Shown here piece by piece: positions 38,132 through 39,072 of a stretch of DNA of 39,072 bases; position 1 is the first letter of the stretch; every line of letters starts with the position of its first letter. The notes beneath the pieces are model-generated. The model had not been told where the DNA came from, did not search any database, and saw only the letters and a list, made by a program, of their open reading frames with translations. Both the position numbers and the translations under genes were made by a program. Source of the DNA: Filomicrobium sp. (GTDB taxonomy: Bacteria > Pseudomonadota > Alphaproteobacteria > Rhizobiales > Hyphomicrobiaceae); NCBI GenBank assembly GCA_029287535.1, contig JARFQY010000092.1, forward strand, positions 1-39,072. The letters are read 5' to 3'.

Positions 38132-39072
38132 GTGACGACAGACCGACCGACCATAATGCAGATCATTCCCGATCTCGATACCGGCGGCGCCGAACTCTCT
38201 GCGATTGAGATTTCCGGTGCAATCACGGTGGCCGGAGGACGCTCGATTGTATTGTCGCGCGGCGGCCGGCTTGAAGGCGACCTTGCCGCCGCAGGCGGGC
38301 AACTCATCCGTTTTCCGGCGGCGACAAAAAACCCGGTTCGGATACTGGCCAATGCACTCGAGATTGCCCGACTGGTCAAGGAGCAGGGAGCCGATCTCAT
38401 TCATGCACGCAGCAGGGCCCCGGCGTGGAGCGCGCTCATCGCCGCAAAACGCGCCGGCGTCCCGTTCGTCACGACCTATCACGGCGCCTATAACGAAAAG
38501 GGGCCGGTGAAGCGACTGTATAACTCGGTGATGGCACGGTCCGATCTCATCATTGCCAACTCGCACTACACCGCAAAGCTGGTTGAGGACCGTTATGGGA
38601 CTCGCGGCGAGCGCCTTCGGGTGATCCATCGGGGCGTCGATATGGAGCGCTTTGACCCAGCGGCGATCTCCGAAGAACGTGTTAAGTCCCTTCGACGCGC
38701 CTGGGGACTGCGTGAGGACGAGCGCGCCGTCCTGCATCCGGCACGCCTGACGAGTTGGAAAGGACAGGCAACGGTGATCGCAGCGGCACAAAGGCTGAAG
38801 GCGGCAAGCCGCCTAGGCGGTTCGGTCGTGATCCTGGCCGGCGATGCGCAGGGGCGAGATTACTATGCGAATGCACTCAAGGCGCAGATCGCCGAGGCCG
38901 GCCTTGAAGAGCACGTTCGCCTCGTCGGTCATGTCTCGGACATGCCGGCGGCGTTCGCGGCCAGCTCAGCGGCCATTGTTGCTTCCGTGGAACCTGAAGC
39001 CTTCGGAAGGACGGCGACTGAGGCGCAGGCCATGGGATGCCCGGTGATCGCCACCAACATCGGGGCGCCACC
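38132..39072 (+). CDS. Glycosyltransferase family 4, 3' end beyond window
   Basis: An open frame runs from GTG 38132 off the end of the window (313 codons seen). It starts with TTDRPTIMQIIPDLDTGGAE, the GT4 N-terminal motif in which the Gly-Gly-Ala-Glu loop follows the first strand, then HARSRAPAWSALIAAKRAGVPFVTTYHG, IANSHYTAKLV, VIHRGVDMERFDP, LHPARLTSWKGQATVIAAA and EPEAFGRTATEAQAMGCPVIATN, the donor-binding E-x7-E region. GTG 38132 is preferred over ATG 38156 because RPTI before the first strand is common in this group. It probably works in lipopolysaccharide or surface-polysaccharide synthesis. The product resembles, but is not a close copy of, the GT4 enzyme at 14956. Confidence 0.88.
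   Translation, partial: MTTDRPTIMQIIPDLDTGGAELSAIEISGAITVAGGRSIVLSRGGRLEGDLAAAGGQLIRFPAATKNPVRILANALEIARLVKEQGADLIHARSRAPAWSALIAAKRAGVPFVTTYHGAYNEKGPVKRLYNSVMARSDLIIANSHYTAKLVEDRYGTRGERLRVIHRGVDMERFDPAAISEERVKSLRRAWGLREDERAVLHPARLTSWKGQATVIAAAQRLKAASRLGGSVVILAGDAQGRDYYANALKAQIAEAGLEEHVRLVGHVSDMPAAFAASSAAIVASVEPEAFGRTATEAQAMGCPVIATNIGAP

Overview
The window looks like a chromosomal piece of an alphaproteobacterium of the order Hyphomicrobiales (Rhizobiales). Evidence is the conserved rnd-lptCA-lptB-rpoN-hpf-ptsN block, an Hsp20 gene followed by a DUF1150 gene, the uppP/GST-like/queG neighbourhood, an IalB-family protein and generally high GC. I cannot fix the genus. No transposase, integrase, CRISPR array or rRNA is visible; one tRNA-Leu(CAG) is present.

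Layout. 1-1303: the end of an IalB-like gene facing a ferredoxin-NADP reductase gene. 1497-5798 (+): DUF971 protein, flavoprotein resembling APS reductase alpha (AprA), short ferredoxin resembling the front of AprB, HEAT-repeat protein and a GntR/UTRA regulator. 5799-6183: a regulatory gap with a near-perfect sigma-54 promoter and palindromes. 6184-13055 (+): an ABC importer operon (solute-binding protein with a NosL-like tail, permease, an unfamiliar membrane protein with a Cys-Cys pair, ATPase) running into SCO1, PCu(A)C, a di-haem cytochrome c and a Crp/Fnr regulator. 13082-16185 (-): ABC-F ATPase and glycosyltransferase. 16309-19735: AEC transporter, a hidden zinc-finger mini-gene, Hsp20 under an apparent RpoH promoter and ROSE thermometer, DUF1150 and an NDUFA9-like protein. 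19915-27062: tRNA-Leu, RNase D, an LptC-LptA fusion, LptB, RpoN, HPF and PtsN. 27102-30963: UppP, GST-like protein, QueG and an SDR. 31051-34899: an exported Cys-rich protein, an arylsulfatase and a methyltransferase, with a decayed partial copy of the exported-protein gene on the far side of the sulfatase. 34909-39072: LysR regulator, NTF2-like protein, glutamine amidotransferase, alpha/beta hydrolase and the start of a second GT4 glycosyltransferase.

The most unusual region is 1497-13055. An AprA/AprB-like redox pair without sulfate adenylyltransferase lies beside an importer whose binding protein carries a copper-chaperone-like tail and whose operon continues into copper-delivery proteins and a c-type cytochrome. 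My inference is that these genes form one metabolic system: import of a small, perhaps sulfur- or copper-related compound, flavin/Fe-S redox chemistry in the cytoplasm, and copper/cytochrome electron transfer in the periplasm. The substrate is unknown. A second unusual point is the single-polypeptide LptC-LptA.
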